Shown here in pieces: positions 1 through 7,187 of a stretch of 18,136 nucleotides of DNA. The stretch's first letter is position 1; each line of letters starts with the position of its first letter. The position numbers and the translations under genes are program-made. This stretch comes from Gammaproteobacteria bacterium (GTDB lineage: Bacteria; Pseudomonadota; Gammaproteobacteria; UBA6429; Thiohalophilaceae): positions 1-18,136 of the forward strand of contig QILH01000103.1 of the NCBI GenBank assembly GCA_003233255.1, written 5' to 3'. The notes beneath the pieces were generated by a model. That model did not search any database, was not told where the DNA came from, and worked only from the letters and a program-made list of their open reading frames with translations.

Positions 1-14
1 TGGAGTAATACTCA

Positions 15-383
15 ATGATTCAGATGCAGAGCATGTTAGAGATAGCGGACAACAGTGGTGCACGCCGTGTGCAATGCATTAAAGTCCTTGGCGGTTCAAA
101 ACGCCGTTACGCAGGAATTGGTGATGTGATTAAAGTGAGCATCAAGGAAGCCATTCCGCGCGGCAAAGTGAAAAAAGGTGATGTTTACAACGCCGTAGTT
201 GTGCGCACCAGGAAGGGCGTACGCCGCCCGGATGGTTCACTTATTCGTTTTGATTCAAATGCTGCAGTATTACTGAATACTCAGAACCAACCCATTGGTA
301 CCCGCATTTTTGGACCAGTGACCCGTGAATTACGTACAGAGAATTTCATGAAAATTATTTCTCTTGCACCAGAAGTGTTGTAG
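15..383 (+). CDS. rplN: 50S ribosomal protein L14
   Basis: L14 is a core protein of the large ribosomal subunit that binds 23S rRNA and takes part in a bridge to the small subunit. The 122-residue product carries the family signature ADNSGARRV near residue 11 and ends in the typical FMKIISLAPEVL. Its length matches the usual 122-123 residues. The ATG at 15 has a GGAG Shine-Dalgarno about nine bases upstream. It is the first gene in the window and, by family gene order, the usual first gene of the spc operon. The 14 bases before it are too few to show the spc promoter. Identification is certain. Confidence 0.98.
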   Translation: MIQMQSMLEIADNSGARRVQCIKVLGGSKRRYAGIGDVIKVSIKEAIPRGKVKKGDVYNAVVVRTRKGVRRPDGSLIRFDSNAAVLLNTQNQPIGTRIFGPVTRELRTENFMKIISLAPEVL

Positions 384-396
384 GCGAGACTGAAAA

Positions 397-720
397 ATGG
401 CAAACAAATTTAAACAAGGCGATGAAGTCATTGTTCTTACCGGTAAGGATAAGGGTAAACGTGGCACAATTACGAAAGTACATACCGACACTGCACGCGT
501 AGTGGTTGAGAATGTGAATATCGTAAAGAAACATCAAAAACCTAACCCGAATATGAATCAGCCGGGTGGGATTATTGAAAAAGAAATGTCTATCGATTGT
601 TCAAATGTAGCGGTATTTAATCCGACTACTGGTAAGGCAGATCGAGTAGGTTTTAAAATGCTGGATGACGGCCGTAAGGTTCGTTATTTCAAATCAAATG
701 GCGAAGTATTAGACGCTTAA
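397..720 (+). CDS. rplX: 50S ribosomal protein L24
   Basis: L24 is an early-binding protein that helps start assembly of the large subunit at the 5' domain of 23S rRNA. The 107-residue product opens with a KOW motif (residues about 6-30, GDEVIVLTGKDKGKRGTI), followed by the conserved NIVKKHQKPNP and GGIIEKE segments. It lies 13 bases after rplN and 11 bases before rplE, in the standard spc order. Length is close to the E. coli protein (104). Nothing unusual is seen. Confidence 0.97.
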   Translation: MANKFKQGDEVIVLTGKDKGKRGTITKVHTDTARVVVENVNIVKKHQKPNPNMNQPGGIIEKEMSIDCSNVAVFNPTTGKADRVGFKMLDDGRKVRYFKSNGEVLDA

Positions 721-731
721 GGTATCGAATA

Positions 732-1277
732 ATGGCACGCTTGCAAGAACAGTATAAATCAACCGTCATCAAATCACTGGTGGACAAGTTTGGTTATAAG
801 AGTGTGATGGAGGTTCCACGCATCACCAAGATAACCTTGAACATGGGTGTTGGTGATGCAATTGCTGATAAAAAAGTAATGGAACATGCCGTCACTGATA
901 TGGAAAAAATTTCCGGTCAGAAGGTGGTCGTGAATAAAGCCCGTAAATCAGTCGCTGGTTTTAAGGTTCGTGAAGGCTATCCGATTGGCTGTAAAGTTAC
1001 TTTACGTAGTGAACGCATGTACGAATTTTTAGATCGGCTGATTAGTATTGCGATTCCGCGTATTCGTGATTTCCGTGGTTTGAACCCAAAATCATTTGAT
1101 GGTCGTGGTAATTACAGCATGGGTGTACGCGAGCAAATCATTTTCCCTGAAATTGATTATGATAAGATCGACAAGATTCGCGGCATGGATATTACTATTA
1201 CGACGAATGCAAAGACCGATGAAGAAGGTCGCGCTTTGTTAGAAGCGTTTGATTTCCCGTTAAAAGGAAGGAATTAA
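732..1277 (+). CDS. rplE: 50S ribosomal protein L5
   Basis: L5 binds 5S rRNA in the central protuberance and contacts S13 of the small subunit (bridge B1b). The 181-residue product contains VPRITKITLNMGVG near residue 28, the basic stretch KARKSVAGFKVREGYPIG, and the C-terminal IRGMDITITTNAKTDEEGRALL. The length is two residues more than E. coli. It lies 11 bases after rplX and 3 bases before rpsN. The L5-S13 contact matters here because S13 in this window has an unusual insertion at its N-terminus. Confidence 0.98.
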   Translation: MARLQEQYKSTVIKSLVDKFGYKSVMEVPRITKITLNMGVGDAIADKKVMEHAVTDMEKISGQKVVVNKARKSVAGFKVREGYPIGCKVTLRSERMYEFLDRLISIAIPRIRDFRGLNPKSFDGRGNYSMGVREQIIFPEIDYDKIDKIRGMDITITTNAKTDEEGRALLEAFDFPLKGRN

Positions 1278-1280
1278 GGT

Positions 1281-1586
1281 ATGGCAAAGGTAAGTATGAT
1301 AGAGCGTGAACGCAAACGTATTAAAACGGTTGCTAAATATGCAGCGAAGCGTAAAGAGCTAAAAGCACAGATTAACGATCTTAGTCTGTCGCCTGATGTT
1401 CGTCTGCATGCCCAGCATCAGTTGCAAAAGCTTCCCCGCGATGCTTCGCCTTGTCGTGTCCAACGTCGTTGTCGAATTACGGGTCGCCCCCATGCGGTGT
1501 ATCGCAAATTTGGCTTGTGCCGTAACAAAATACGTGAAACCGCAATGCGCGGTGAAGTTCCTGGTTTACGTAAGGCCAGTTGGTAA
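1281..1586 (+). CDS. rpsN: 30S ribosomal protein S14, long type with partial zinc motif
   Basis: S14 is a late-assembling protein of the 30S head. The 101-residue length and the N-terminal half place it with the long, usually zinc-free proteobacterial type. It has the family signature CRITGRPHAVYRKFGLCR and ends RGEVPGLRKASW. Cys64 and Cys80 stand where the short zinc-binding S14 has the first cysteine of each CxxC pair. The second partner of each pair is Thr and Lys, and Cys58 is extra. It therefore looks like a degenerate zinc site rather than a working one (inference). It is 3 bases after rplE. Confidence 0.97.
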   Translation: MAKVSMIERERKRIKTVAKYAAKRKELKAQINDLSLSPDVRLHAQHQLQKLPRDASPCRVQRRCRITGRPHAVYRKFGLCRNKIRETAMRGEVPGLRKASW

Positions 1587-1631
1587 GATGGGCCAAAAGA
1601 CAATAGGAATACTAGTAGGAGACTATCTATT

Positions 1632-2024
1632 ATGATGACTGACCCCATAGCTGACATGCTAACCCGTATTCGTAACGGGCTGTCAGCCGGAAAAAAAAAT
1701 GTGACCATGCCGCTTTCAAAGATGAAGCAATCTGTTGCTCAGGTTTTGAAAGATGAAGGTTATATAGCTGAATTTTCTCAAACTGAAGTGGATGGAAAAC
1801 CCGCTTTGGATGTTGAGTTGAAATATTTTCATGGCAAAGCAGTAATTGAAAAAGTGAGTCGTGTAAGTCGCCCTGGTTTGCGTATTTATAAAGCGACCGA
1901 TGAGCTGCCAAAGATTATGGCGGGTCTGGGTATTGCAATTATTTCAACCTCAAAAGGTGTCATGACCGATCGTGCAGCACGTAAAGCAGGTCATGGTGGC
2001 GAGGTTATTTGTTACGTCCAATAA
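1632..2024 (+). CDS. rpsH: 30S ribosomal protein S8
   Basis: S8 binds the central domain of 16S rRNA and, in E. coli, represses translation of spc operon genes by binding the operon mRNA near rplE. The 130-residue product begins with the family pattern DPIADMLTRIRNG and ends with GVMTDRAARKAGHGGEVICYV. Two ATG codons stand side by side at 1632 and 1635. The AGGAG at 1617-1621 is better spaced for the first, which is used here. The 45 bases between rpsN and rpsH hold only this ribosome binding site and no clear hairpin. Confidence 0.98.
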   Translation: MMTDPIADMLTRIRNGLSAGKKNVTMPLSKMKQSVAQVLKDEGYIAEFSQTEVDGKPALDVELKYFHGKAVIEKVSRVSRPGLRIYKATDELPKIMAGLGIAIISTSKGVMTDRAARKAGHGGEVICYVQ

Positions 2025-2050
2025 ACGTAACACTGTAAAGGTAAACGACA

Positions 2051-2575
2051 ATGGCAAGATTAACACCCATATCTGTACCGAAAGGCGTTGAAATTAATAT
2101 CAGCGGCCAGCATGTGAACGTTAAAGGTTCGAAAGGTGCTCTGCAACATGATATTCATGATTCTGTCTCAGTAGCGCAAAACGACAGTGTACTTAGTTTT
2201 GAAGCAAAAAAAGTGGCCGGTAGTGCCGCACAGGCTGGAACTGCACGTGCTTTATTACGCAATATGATAATTGGTGTCAGCGATGGTTTTGAAAAGAAAC
2301 TTGAACTTGTCGGCGTTGGTTATCGTGCCCAGGCCCAGGGAAATAAACTTAACTTAACACTGGGTTTTTCTCATCCTGTGGAATATAGGGTTCCTGAAGG
2401 TGTAAGCATTGAGACGCCGAGTCAAACTGAAGTGATTATTAAAGGTATCGATAAGCAACGGGTTGGTCAGGTTGCTGCAGAGATTCGTGCCTATCGTCCG
2501 CCCGAGCCCTATAAAGGTAAAGGTGTGAAATATTCTGATGAGCATATTGTTCGTAAAGAAGCCAAGAAGAAATAA
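2051..2575 (+). CDS. rplF: 50S ribosomal protein L6
   Basis: L6 sits at the base of the L7/L12 stalk near the sarcin-ricin loop and the GTPase centre. The 174-residue product has two tandem L6 domains. The second carries the signature segment ending in PEPYKGKGVKYSDEHIVRKE near the C-terminus. Length is close to the usual 175-180. The gene begins at ATG 2051, with GTAAAGG upstream, and is followed 14 bases later by rplR, as in other spc operons. Confidence 0.98.
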   Translation: MARLTPISVPKGVEINISGQHVNVKGSKGALQHDIHDSVSVAQNDSVLSFEAKKVAGSAAQAGTARALLRNMIIGVSDGFEKKLELVGVGYRAQAQGNKLNLTLGFSHPVEYRVPEGVSIETPSQTEVIIKGIDKQRVGQVAAEIRAYRPPEPYKGKGVKYSDEHIVRKEAKKK

Positions 2576-2589
2576 TTAGGTAAACTAAG

Positions 2590-2949
2590 ATGGATAAAAA
2601 ATTAAGTCGTTTACGCCGTTCTCGCAGAACACGTGCAAAAATCCGTGAGCTTCGGATTCCACGTTTAACTGTACATCGCACCCCGCGTCATATTTATGCG
2701 CAGCTGATCGTGATTGATGGCGAAAACGAAAAAGTATTAGCGGCCGTATCTACCGTGCAGGCAGATGTAAAGTCACAGCTTAAATACTCGGGTAATAGTG
2801 ACGCTGCAGTAATAGTAGGGAAAGTGATTGCTGAAAAGGCTAAAGCGGCAGGTGTCAGTAAGATTGCATTTGATCGTTCTGGGTTTAAATATCATGGTCG
2901 AGTGAAAGCGCTTGCTGACGCCGCCCGCGAAGCAGGATTGGAGTTCTAA
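2590..2949 (+). CDS. rplR: 50S ribosomal protein L18
   Basis: L18 binds 5S rRNA with L5 and links it to the large subunit. The 119-residue product has the basic N-terminal arm RRSRRTRAKIREL, the RLTVHRTPRHIYAQ segment, and the typical end FKYHGRVKALADAAREAGLEF. E. coli L18 has 117 residues. Its stop codon is one base before the rpsE start, so rpsE is probably translated by coupling. Confidence 0.98.
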   Translation: MDKKLSRLRRSRRTRAKIRELRIPRLTVHRTPRHIYAQLIVIDGENEKVLAAVSTVQADVKSQLKYSGNSDAAVIVGKVIAEKAKAAGVSKIAFDRSGFKYHGRVKALADAAREAGLEF

Positions 2950-2950
2950 T

Positions 2951-3457
2951 ATGGCAGGTTTTGATTCATCTCAGAGTACCGACGGAATACAGGAACGTCT
3001 CGTAAATATCCGCCGAGTTGCTAAAGTGGTAAAAGGCGGTCGTATCTTTGGTTTCTCAGCCCTCACCGTAGTGGGTGATGGTGAAGGTCGGGTTGGCTTT
3101 GGTACCGGTAAGGCACGCGAAGTACCTGCTGCGATTCAAAAGGCAATGGAAGCGGCACGTAAAAATATGGTTAAGGTTGCTTTGAGTGAAGGTACTTTAC
3201 AATACTCTATGATGGCCGAGCATGGTGCGGCCAAAGTCTTTATGGGGCCTGCATCTGAAGGTACCGGTGTTATTGCCGGTGGCCCAATGCGTGCCGTATT
3301 CGACGTAGTGGGTATTCGCAACGTACTGGCTAAATGTATTGGTACCAATAATCCTATCAACGTGGTTCGTGCAACGATTAAAGGTTTGTCGGATATGTCT
3401 TCGCCTGAAATGGTTGCGGCAAAACGCGGTAAAACTGTTAAAGAAATTCTGGAATAA
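2951..3457 (+). CDS. rpsE: 30S ribosomal protein S5
   Basis: S5 is part of the mRNA entry channel and affects decoding fidelity. The 168-residue product has the N-terminal double-stranded-RNA-binding fold with the signature GGRIFGFSALTVVGDGEG, followed by GKAREVPAAIQKAMEAARK. The C-terminal domain has ASEGTGVIAGGPMRAV and SPEMVAAKRGKTVKEIL. The start at 2951 is chosen because it directly follows the rplR stop and gives the family length (E. coli 167). An in-frame start at 2912 would overlap rplR by 38 bases and is not needed. Confidence 0.98.
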   Translation: MAGFDSSQSTDGIQERLVNIRRVAKVVKGGRIFGFSALTVVGDGEGRVGFGTGKAREVPAAIQKAMEAARKNMVKVALSEGTLQYSMMAEHGAAKVFMGPASEGTGVIAGGPMRAVFDVVGIRNVLAKCIGTNNPINVVRATIKGLSDMSSPEMVAAKRGKTVKEILE

Positions 3458-3464
3458 AAGTCTC

Positions 3465-3650
3465 ATGGCAGATAAAAAGATCAAAGTGACATTAAAGCGT
3501 AGTATGCATGGTCGATTAAAATCGCACATTGCCTGTGTGAAAGGCCTTGGTTTACGCCGTATGCACCATATTGTTGAAGTTGAAGATACACCTTGTACCC
3601 GCGGTATGATCAATAAAGTATCGTACATGGTTAAGATTGTAGAAAGTTAA
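3465..3650 (+). CDS. rpmD: 50S ribosomal protein L30
   Basis: This small gene encodes a 61-residue L30 of the short bacterial type, bound to 23S rRNA. The family signature is visible in IKVTLKRSMHGR, KGLGLRRMHHIVEVEDTP and the end RGMINKVSYMVKIVES. The start at 3465 lies 7 bases after the rpsE stop. A longer reading frame starting inside rpsE exists but would add about 40 non-homologous residues. L30 is absent from many bacteria, so its presence between rpsE and rplO is a useful lineage marker, consistent with gammaproteobacteria. Confidence 0.97.
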   Translation: MADKKIKVTLKRSMHGRLKSHIACVKGLGLRRMHHIVEVEDTPCTRGMINKVSYMVKIVES

Positions 3651-3668
3651 GATAGGTGGAGAGTTAAG

Positions 3669-4103
3669 ATGCAATTAAATACCTTAAAACCGGCAGCAGG
3701 ATCGAAACGCGATGCAAAACGTTGTGGTCGTGGCATCGGCTCAGGATTGGGTAAAACGGGTGGTCGTGGACATAAAGGCCAGAAATCACGTTCGGGTGGT
3801 TTCCATAAGGTCGGTTTTGAAGGCGGTCAAATGCCTTTGCAACGTCGTTTACCCAAAGTGGGCTTCCGTTCTCGTCTGGCGCGCTGCACCGCAGAGATTC
3901 GTCTGCATGAGTTGAATACGCTCGATGTAGACACTATTGATATTAAAGCACTGCAAGCGGCCAATTTGATCAGCCGTAATATTCTGCGTGCAAAGGTCAT
4001 GGCTTCAGGCACGATTGAGAAGGCCGTTACCTTAAAAGGGATCAAAGTGACAAAAGGTGCTCGCGAAGCTATTGAAGCTGCGGGCGGAAAAATCGAAGAA
4101 TAA
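3669..4103 (+). CDS. rplO: 50S ribosomal protein L15
   Basis: L15 is an extended, basic protein that reaches into the core of the large subunit. The 144-residue product has the glycine/lysine-rich N-terminal tail GRGIGSGLGKTGGRGHKGQK, the segment FEGGQMPLQRRLPKVGF, and the C-terminal KGIKVTKGAREAIEAAGGKIEE. Its length equals that of E. coli. A strong AGGTGGAG ribosome binding site lies before ATG 3669. The gene is followed by secY with a 12-base gap, as is usual. Confidence 0.98.
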   Translation: MQLNTLKPAAGSKRDAKRCGRGIGSGLGKTGGRGHKGQKSRSGGFHKVGFEGGQMPLQRRLPKVGFRSRLARCTAEIRLHELNTLDVDTIDIKALQAANLISRNILRAKVMASGTIEKAVTLKGIKVTKGAREAIEAAGGKIEE

Positions 4104-4115
4104 GGATAGTTAGAC

Positions 4116-5471
4116 GTGGCCATACAAAAATCTGCACTTACAGATGCCATGGCTGCGGGCCGCTTTACCGAGCTGCGCAAACGCCTGTTTTTTGTGCTCG
4201 GTGCGATTATCGTTTTCCGTATTGGCTCGTTCATTACCGTTCCGGGACTCGACACCGTTCGTCTTGCTGAGCTTTTTGAACAGCAACAAAATACCATTTT
4301 GGGCCTGTTTAACATGTTTGGCGGTGGAGCTCTGGAGCGTTTATCGTTATTTGCTCTGGGTATCATGCCGTATATTTCGGCTTCGATTATTATCCAGTTG
4401 CTAACTAAAGTTCACCCCAAGCTCGAACAGTTAAGCAAGGAAGGCGCAGCAGGTAAACGCAAGATTACTCAGTATACGCGGTGGTTTACTTTAATATTGG
4501 CCACCTTCCAGGCCTTTGGTGTCTCGCGTTATATGCTCGGTGATACCGGTGGCCTGGTTATTATGGATAGTGAATATACGTTCGTATTTTCGACCATCAT
4601 TACCCTGGTTACGGGAACGATGTTTTTGATGTGGTTAGGCGAGCAGGTGACTGAACGTGGTATCGGCAATGGTATTTCATTAATTATTTTTGCCGGGATT
4701 GTTTCTGGTATACCTGCGGCGATTGCGAATACGTTGCAACAGGTTGGTTCAGGCGCCAAGACTTACGGGTTTGTGTTTGTACTGATTGGCATGATGATTT
4801 TGGTGATTATGTTTGTGGTCTTCATGGAACGAGCGCAACGACGAATTACGGTCAATTACGCCAAGCGTCAGCAGGGGCGTAAATTGTATGCGGCTCAATC
4901 ACAAAATTTACCGCTAAAGATCAATATGGCAGGTGTTATACCGCCAATCTTTGCATCGAGTCTGATTTTGTTTCCTGCGACATTGGTACAGTTTATTGGT
5001 GCCAGTGGTGAAGGCGGTATTTGGGGCTCATTTGCGAATATCTCGCAGTTGTTACAACCCGGTCAGCCTATTTATATACTGACGTATGGTTTGTTGATTA
5101 TGTTTTTCGCCTTTTTCTATACGGCATTAATGTTTAATCCGAAAGAGACGGCGGATAACCTGAAGAAATCAGGTGCCTTTATTCCAGGAATACGCCCTGG
5201 CGAGCAAACTGCCCGATATATAGATACAATCCTGGGTCGGTTGACCTTTGTCGGTGCGTTGTATATTACGGCAGTATGTTTATTACCCGAATTCCTGATT
5301 ATGTATGGCGATGCCCAATTCTACTTTGGTGGCACCTCCCTGCTGATTATAGTGATAGTCATTATGGACTTTATGGCTCAAATGCAATCGCATTTAATGT
5401 CACACCAATATGAAGGGCTTATGAAAAAAGCCAATTTGAAAGGTCATGGTCGCTCTGGCCTGCTGCGGTAG
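4116..5471 (+). CDS. secY: Protein translocase channel subunit SecY
   Basis: SecY forms the protein-conducting channel of the SecYEG translocon in the inner membrane. The 451-residue product has ten predicted hydrophobic segments. The plug region follows TM1, the SecY signatures ALGIMPYISASIIIQLL (about residues 80-96) and WLGEQVTERGIGNGISLII (about 173-191) are present, and the cytosolic loop IRPGEQTA is near residue 359-366. Arg360 of that loop corresponds to the functionally important Arg357 of E. coli, which is needed for SecA-driven export. Translation starts at GTG 4116, preceded by AAGGATAG. The 67 bases after secY contain a short weak hairpin and the rpmJ ribosome binding site. Confidence 0.98.
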   Translation: MAIQKSALTDAMAAGRFTELRKRLFFVLGAIIVFRIGSFITVPGLDTVRLAELFEQQQNTILGLFNMFGGGALERLSLFALGIMPYISASIIIQLLTKVHPKLEQLSKEGAAGKRKITQYTRWFTLILATFQAFGVSRYMLGDTGGLVIMDSEYTFVFSTIITLVTGTMFLMWLGEQVTERGIGNGISLIIFAGIVSGIPAAIANTLQQVGSGAKTYGFVFVLIGMMILVIMFVVFMERAQRRITVNYAKRQQGRKLYAAQSQNLPLKINMAGVIPPIFASSLILFPATLVQFIGASGEGGIWGSFANISQLLQPGQPIYILTYGLLIMFFAFFYTALMFNPKETADNLKKSGAFIPGIRPGEQTARYIDTILGRLTFVGALYITAVCLLPEFLIMYGDAQFYFGGTSLLIIVIVIMDFMAQMQSHLMSHQYEGLMKKANLKGHGRSGLLR

Positions 5472-5538
5472 GCGCATAGAGTAATATATCTGTGCGGGGT
5501 AGCTGATACCACATTAGCGCTATTTTTAGGAGAAAAGC

Positions 5539-5652
5539 ATGAAAGTTCGTGCATCGGTAAAGAAGATTTGCAGAAATTGTAAGATTATCCGCCGCAATAG
5601 AGTGGTTCGGGTGATATGCAAGGATCCGCGCCATAAGCAACGTCAGGGTTAG
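5539..5652 (+). CDS. rpmJ: 50S ribosomal protein L36, zinc-binding type
   Basis: This 37-residue gene encodes L36, a zinc-ribbon protein of the large subunit. The sequence begins MKVRASVKKICRNCKIIRR. The zinc ligands Cys11, Cys14, Cys27 and His32 are all present, so this is the zinc-binding (C+) form. A strong TTTAGGAGAA ribosome binding site precedes ATG 5539. It sits between secY and rpsM, its usual place at the end of the spc operon, and is followed by a terminator-like hairpin. Confidence 0.97.
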   Translation: MKVRASVKKICRNCKIIRRNRVVRVICKDPRHKQRQG

Positions 5653-5666
5653 AAACTGATTTTGTT

Positions 5667-5688
5667 AGATGCCTTTTTGCATCTTTTT
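5667..5688 (+). terminator. Possible weak intrinsic terminator after rpmJ
   Basis: A perfect 6-bp stem AGATGC/GCATCT with a CTTTTT loop is followed directly by a run of T. This is the shape of a Rho-independent terminator, but the stem is short and only half GC. It may end or attenuate spc operon transcription just before the alpha promoter. Partial read-through is likely (inference). Confidence 0.45.
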
Positions 5689-5700
5689 AGGCGTTTTACC

Positions 5701-5735
5701 TTGCCAGTGGGGCTTTTCAGAAGTAAAATGCCCCG
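5701..5735 (+). promoter_or_regulatory. Predicted sigma-70 promoter of the alpha operon (rpsM)
   Basis: A -35 box TTGCCA (5701-5706) is separated by exactly 17 bases from a -10 box TAAAAT (5724-5729). The bases between the -10 box and the likely start site (about 5736) are GCCCCG, a GC-rich discriminator. In E. coli such discriminators go with negative control of stable RNA and ribosomal-protein promoters by ppGpp and DksA. Upstream bases are rich in T and A. The position before rpsM matches the alpha operon promoter of E. coli. GGGGC (5709-5713) and GCCCC (5730-5734) also form an inverted repeat across the promoter. Confidence 0.6.
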
Positions 5736-5738
5736 TTT

Positions 5739-5758
5739 TACGCGTACCGCGTAGCGGT
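5739..5758 (+). promoter_or_regulatory. Two mutually exclusive hairpins in the predicted alpha operon leader
   Basis: In the predicted 5' leader of rpsM, TACGCG (5739-5744) can pair with CGCGTA (5748-5753). Alternatively ACCGC (5746-5750) can pair with GCGGT (5754-5758). Both stems have 3-base loops and share bases 5746-5753, so only one can form at a time. In E. coli the alpha mRNA leader folds into a pseudoknot bound by S4, which represses the operon. This element sits in the right place to act that way, but S4 binding is inferred from position only. Confidence 0.35.
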
Positions 5759-5786
5759 CGCTTATTGTGTTAGGAAACAGTAACTT

Positions 5787-6158
5787 ATGGCTCGTATAGC
5801 AGGAATAAATATAGCAGGAATAAATGTTCCAGACCACAAGCATGCTGAGATTGCTTTAACATCAATCTATGGTGTCGGTCGTACTCGTGCACGTCAGGTT
5901 TGTGGCGCAGTTGGGATAGAAACTTCAACCAGGATTCAAGATCTGGATGAAACAACGATAGAGAATATTCGTACAGAGATTGCTAAATATGCTGTTGAAG
6001 GTGATCTCCGTCGTGAGGTCTCAATGAATATTAAACGTTTGATGGATCTAGGCACGTATCGTGGTATCCGTCATCGCCGTGGACTGCCTACCCGGGGTCA
6101 ACGTACCAAAACAAATGCTCGTACTCGTAAGGGTCCGCGTAAACTAGTTAAAAAATAA
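5787..6158 (+). CDS. rpsM: 30S ribosomal protein S13 with a five-residue N-terminal duplication
   Basis: S13 lies in the head of the 30S subunit, contacts the P-site tRNA with its tail and forms bridge B1b with L5. The 123-residue product has the helix-hairpin-helix region IYGVGRTRARQ and the conserved tail GLPTRGQRTKTNARTRKGPRK. E. coli S13 has 118 residues and starts MARIAGINIPDHK. Here the start reads MARIAGINIAGINVPDHK, because IAGIN is repeated. The extra five residues come from a perfect 15-bp tandem repeat. The start at 5787 has AGGAA about ten bases upstream, and no start codon lies at the second copy, so the insertion should be translated. Confidence 0.96.
   Translation: MARIAGINIAGINVPDHKHAEIALTSIYGVGRTRARQVCGAVGIETSTRIQDLDETTIENIRTEIAKYAVEGDLRREVSMNIKRLMDLGTYRGIRHRRGLPTRGQRTKTNARTRKGPRKLVKK
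5796..5825 (+). repeat. Perfect 15-bp tandem duplication inside rpsM
   Basis: The unit ATAGCAGGAATAAAT occurs twice head to tail (5796-5810 and 5811-5825) with no mismatch. It keeps the reading frame and encodes IAGIN twice. Perfect identity suggests a recent event, or a sequencing or assembly artefact. Confidence 0.95.
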
Positions 6159-6173
6159 CCAGGTTTCTTTATT

Positions 6174-6563
6174 ATGGCTGCAAAAGGTTCTCGTACTCGT
6201 AAGAAGGTGAAACGCGATATCTCTGATGGGATTGCGCATATCCATGCTTCTTTTAATAACACCATTGTAACAATTACCGATCGCCAGGGTAATGCGCTTT
6301 GTTGGGCAACAGCCGGTGGTTCAGGTTTCCGTGGTTCACGTAAAAGCACTCCTTTTGCTGCTCAGGTAGCCGCAGAACGTGCAGGTGAAAAAGCTCAGGA
6401 ATTTGGCATGAAGAACCTGGAAGTCTGTGTTAAAGGTCCTGGACCGGGTCGTGAATCAGCGGTTCGTGCCTTGAATGCCAAAGGTTTTCGTATTACAAAT
6501 ATTTCGGATGTGACTCCCATTCCTCACAATGGTTGTCGTCCTCCGAAGAAACGTCGCGTGTAG
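6174..6563 (+). CDS. rpsK: 30S ribosomal protein S11
   Basis: S11 is on the platform of the 30S subunit and lines the mRNA exit region. The 129-residue product contains HIHASFNNTIVTITDRQGN, the segment GGSGFRGSRKSTPFAAQVAAE, and the signature CVKGPGPGRESAVRALN. It ends ITDISDVTPIPHNGC-type (here ITNISDVTPIPHNGC) and PPKKRRV. Length equals E. coli S11 (129). The gene begins 15 bases after rpsM, with only a weak ribosome binding site, which suggests coupling. Confidence 0.98.
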   Translation: MAAKGSRTRKKVKRDISDGIAHIHASFNNTIVTITDRQGNALCWATAGGSGFRGSRKSTPFAAQVAAERAGEKAQEFGMKNLEVCVKGPGPGRESAVRALNAKGFRITNISDVTPIPHNGCRPPKKRRV

Positions 6564-6575
6564 CTGGAGTAAATA

Positions 6576-7187
6576 ATGGCTCGTTATATAGGTCCTGTTT
6601 GTCGTTTGTGCCGTCGTGAAGGTGACAAACTATTTCTTAAAGGTGAAAAGTGCTTCAGTAGCAAATGTGCGATACCTCCTGGTCAGCATGGTGCGAAGCG
6701 TGGTCGCTTGTCTGACTACGCGACTCAGTTACGTGAGAAACAAAAATTACGTCGGACATACGGTGTTCTGGAAAAACAATTCCGCTCTTATTACAAAGCA
6801 GCTGATAGACGTAAAGGTTCTACTGGTGAAAACTTGTTGGAGCTGTTAGAAACTCGTATGGACAATGTAGTATATCGTATGGGTTTTGGTGCTTCACGCA
6901 CTGAAGCCCGTCAGCTTATTCGCCACAATGCGATCAGCTTAAACGGTAGTAAAGCAAACATTCCTTCGATGCAGATTAAGGCCGGCGATGTGATTTCAGT
7001 GTCTGAAAAGGCAAAAAATCAGCTACGCATTAAAGGCGCATTAGAAATGGCAGAGACACGTGGTGTTTCTGACTGGCTTGAAGTGAACAGTAAAAAGATG
7101 GAAGGCACGTTTAAATCCGTACCGGAACGTAGTGACTTGCCATCCGATATTAACGAACATCTGGTTGTGGAGCTTTACTCCAAGTAA
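6576..7187 (+). CDS. rpsD: 30S ribosomal protein S4, zinc-binding type
   Basis: S4 is a primary 16S rRNA binder that starts 30S assembly. In E. coli it also represses the alpha operon. The 203-residue product has the S4 RNA-binding domain around residues 90-155 (RMDNVVYRMGFGASRTEARQL) and ends ADINEHLIVELYSK-like (DINEHLVVELYSK). The N-terminus has Cys9, Cys12, Cys26 and Cys31, a complete zinc-binding set like that of Bacillus and Thermus S4. E. coli S4 lacks this set. The gene is 12 bases after rpsK, with TGGAG as ribosome binding site. Confidence 0.98.
   Translation: MARYIGPVCRLCRREGDKLFLKGEKCFSSKCAIPPGQHGAKRGRLSDYATQLREKQKLRRTYGVLEKQFRSYYKAADRRKGSTGENLLELLETRMDNVVYRMGFGASRTEARQLIRHNAISLNGSKANIPSMQIKAGDVISVSEKAKNQLRIKGALEMAETRGVSDWLEVNSKKMEGTFKSVPERSDLPSDINEHLVVELYSK

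Noticed and set aside
2912..2950. rpsE start at 2912, inside rplR
   Set aside because: The extra 13 residues are absent from S5 family members. The ATG at 2951 follows the rplR stop directly.
5490..5530. GCTGAT-ACCAC-ATTAGC hairpin followed by GCTATTTTT after secY as a terminator
   Set aside because: The stem has a wobble pair and is weak, and it immediately precedes the rpmJ ribosome binding site in a continuous operon.
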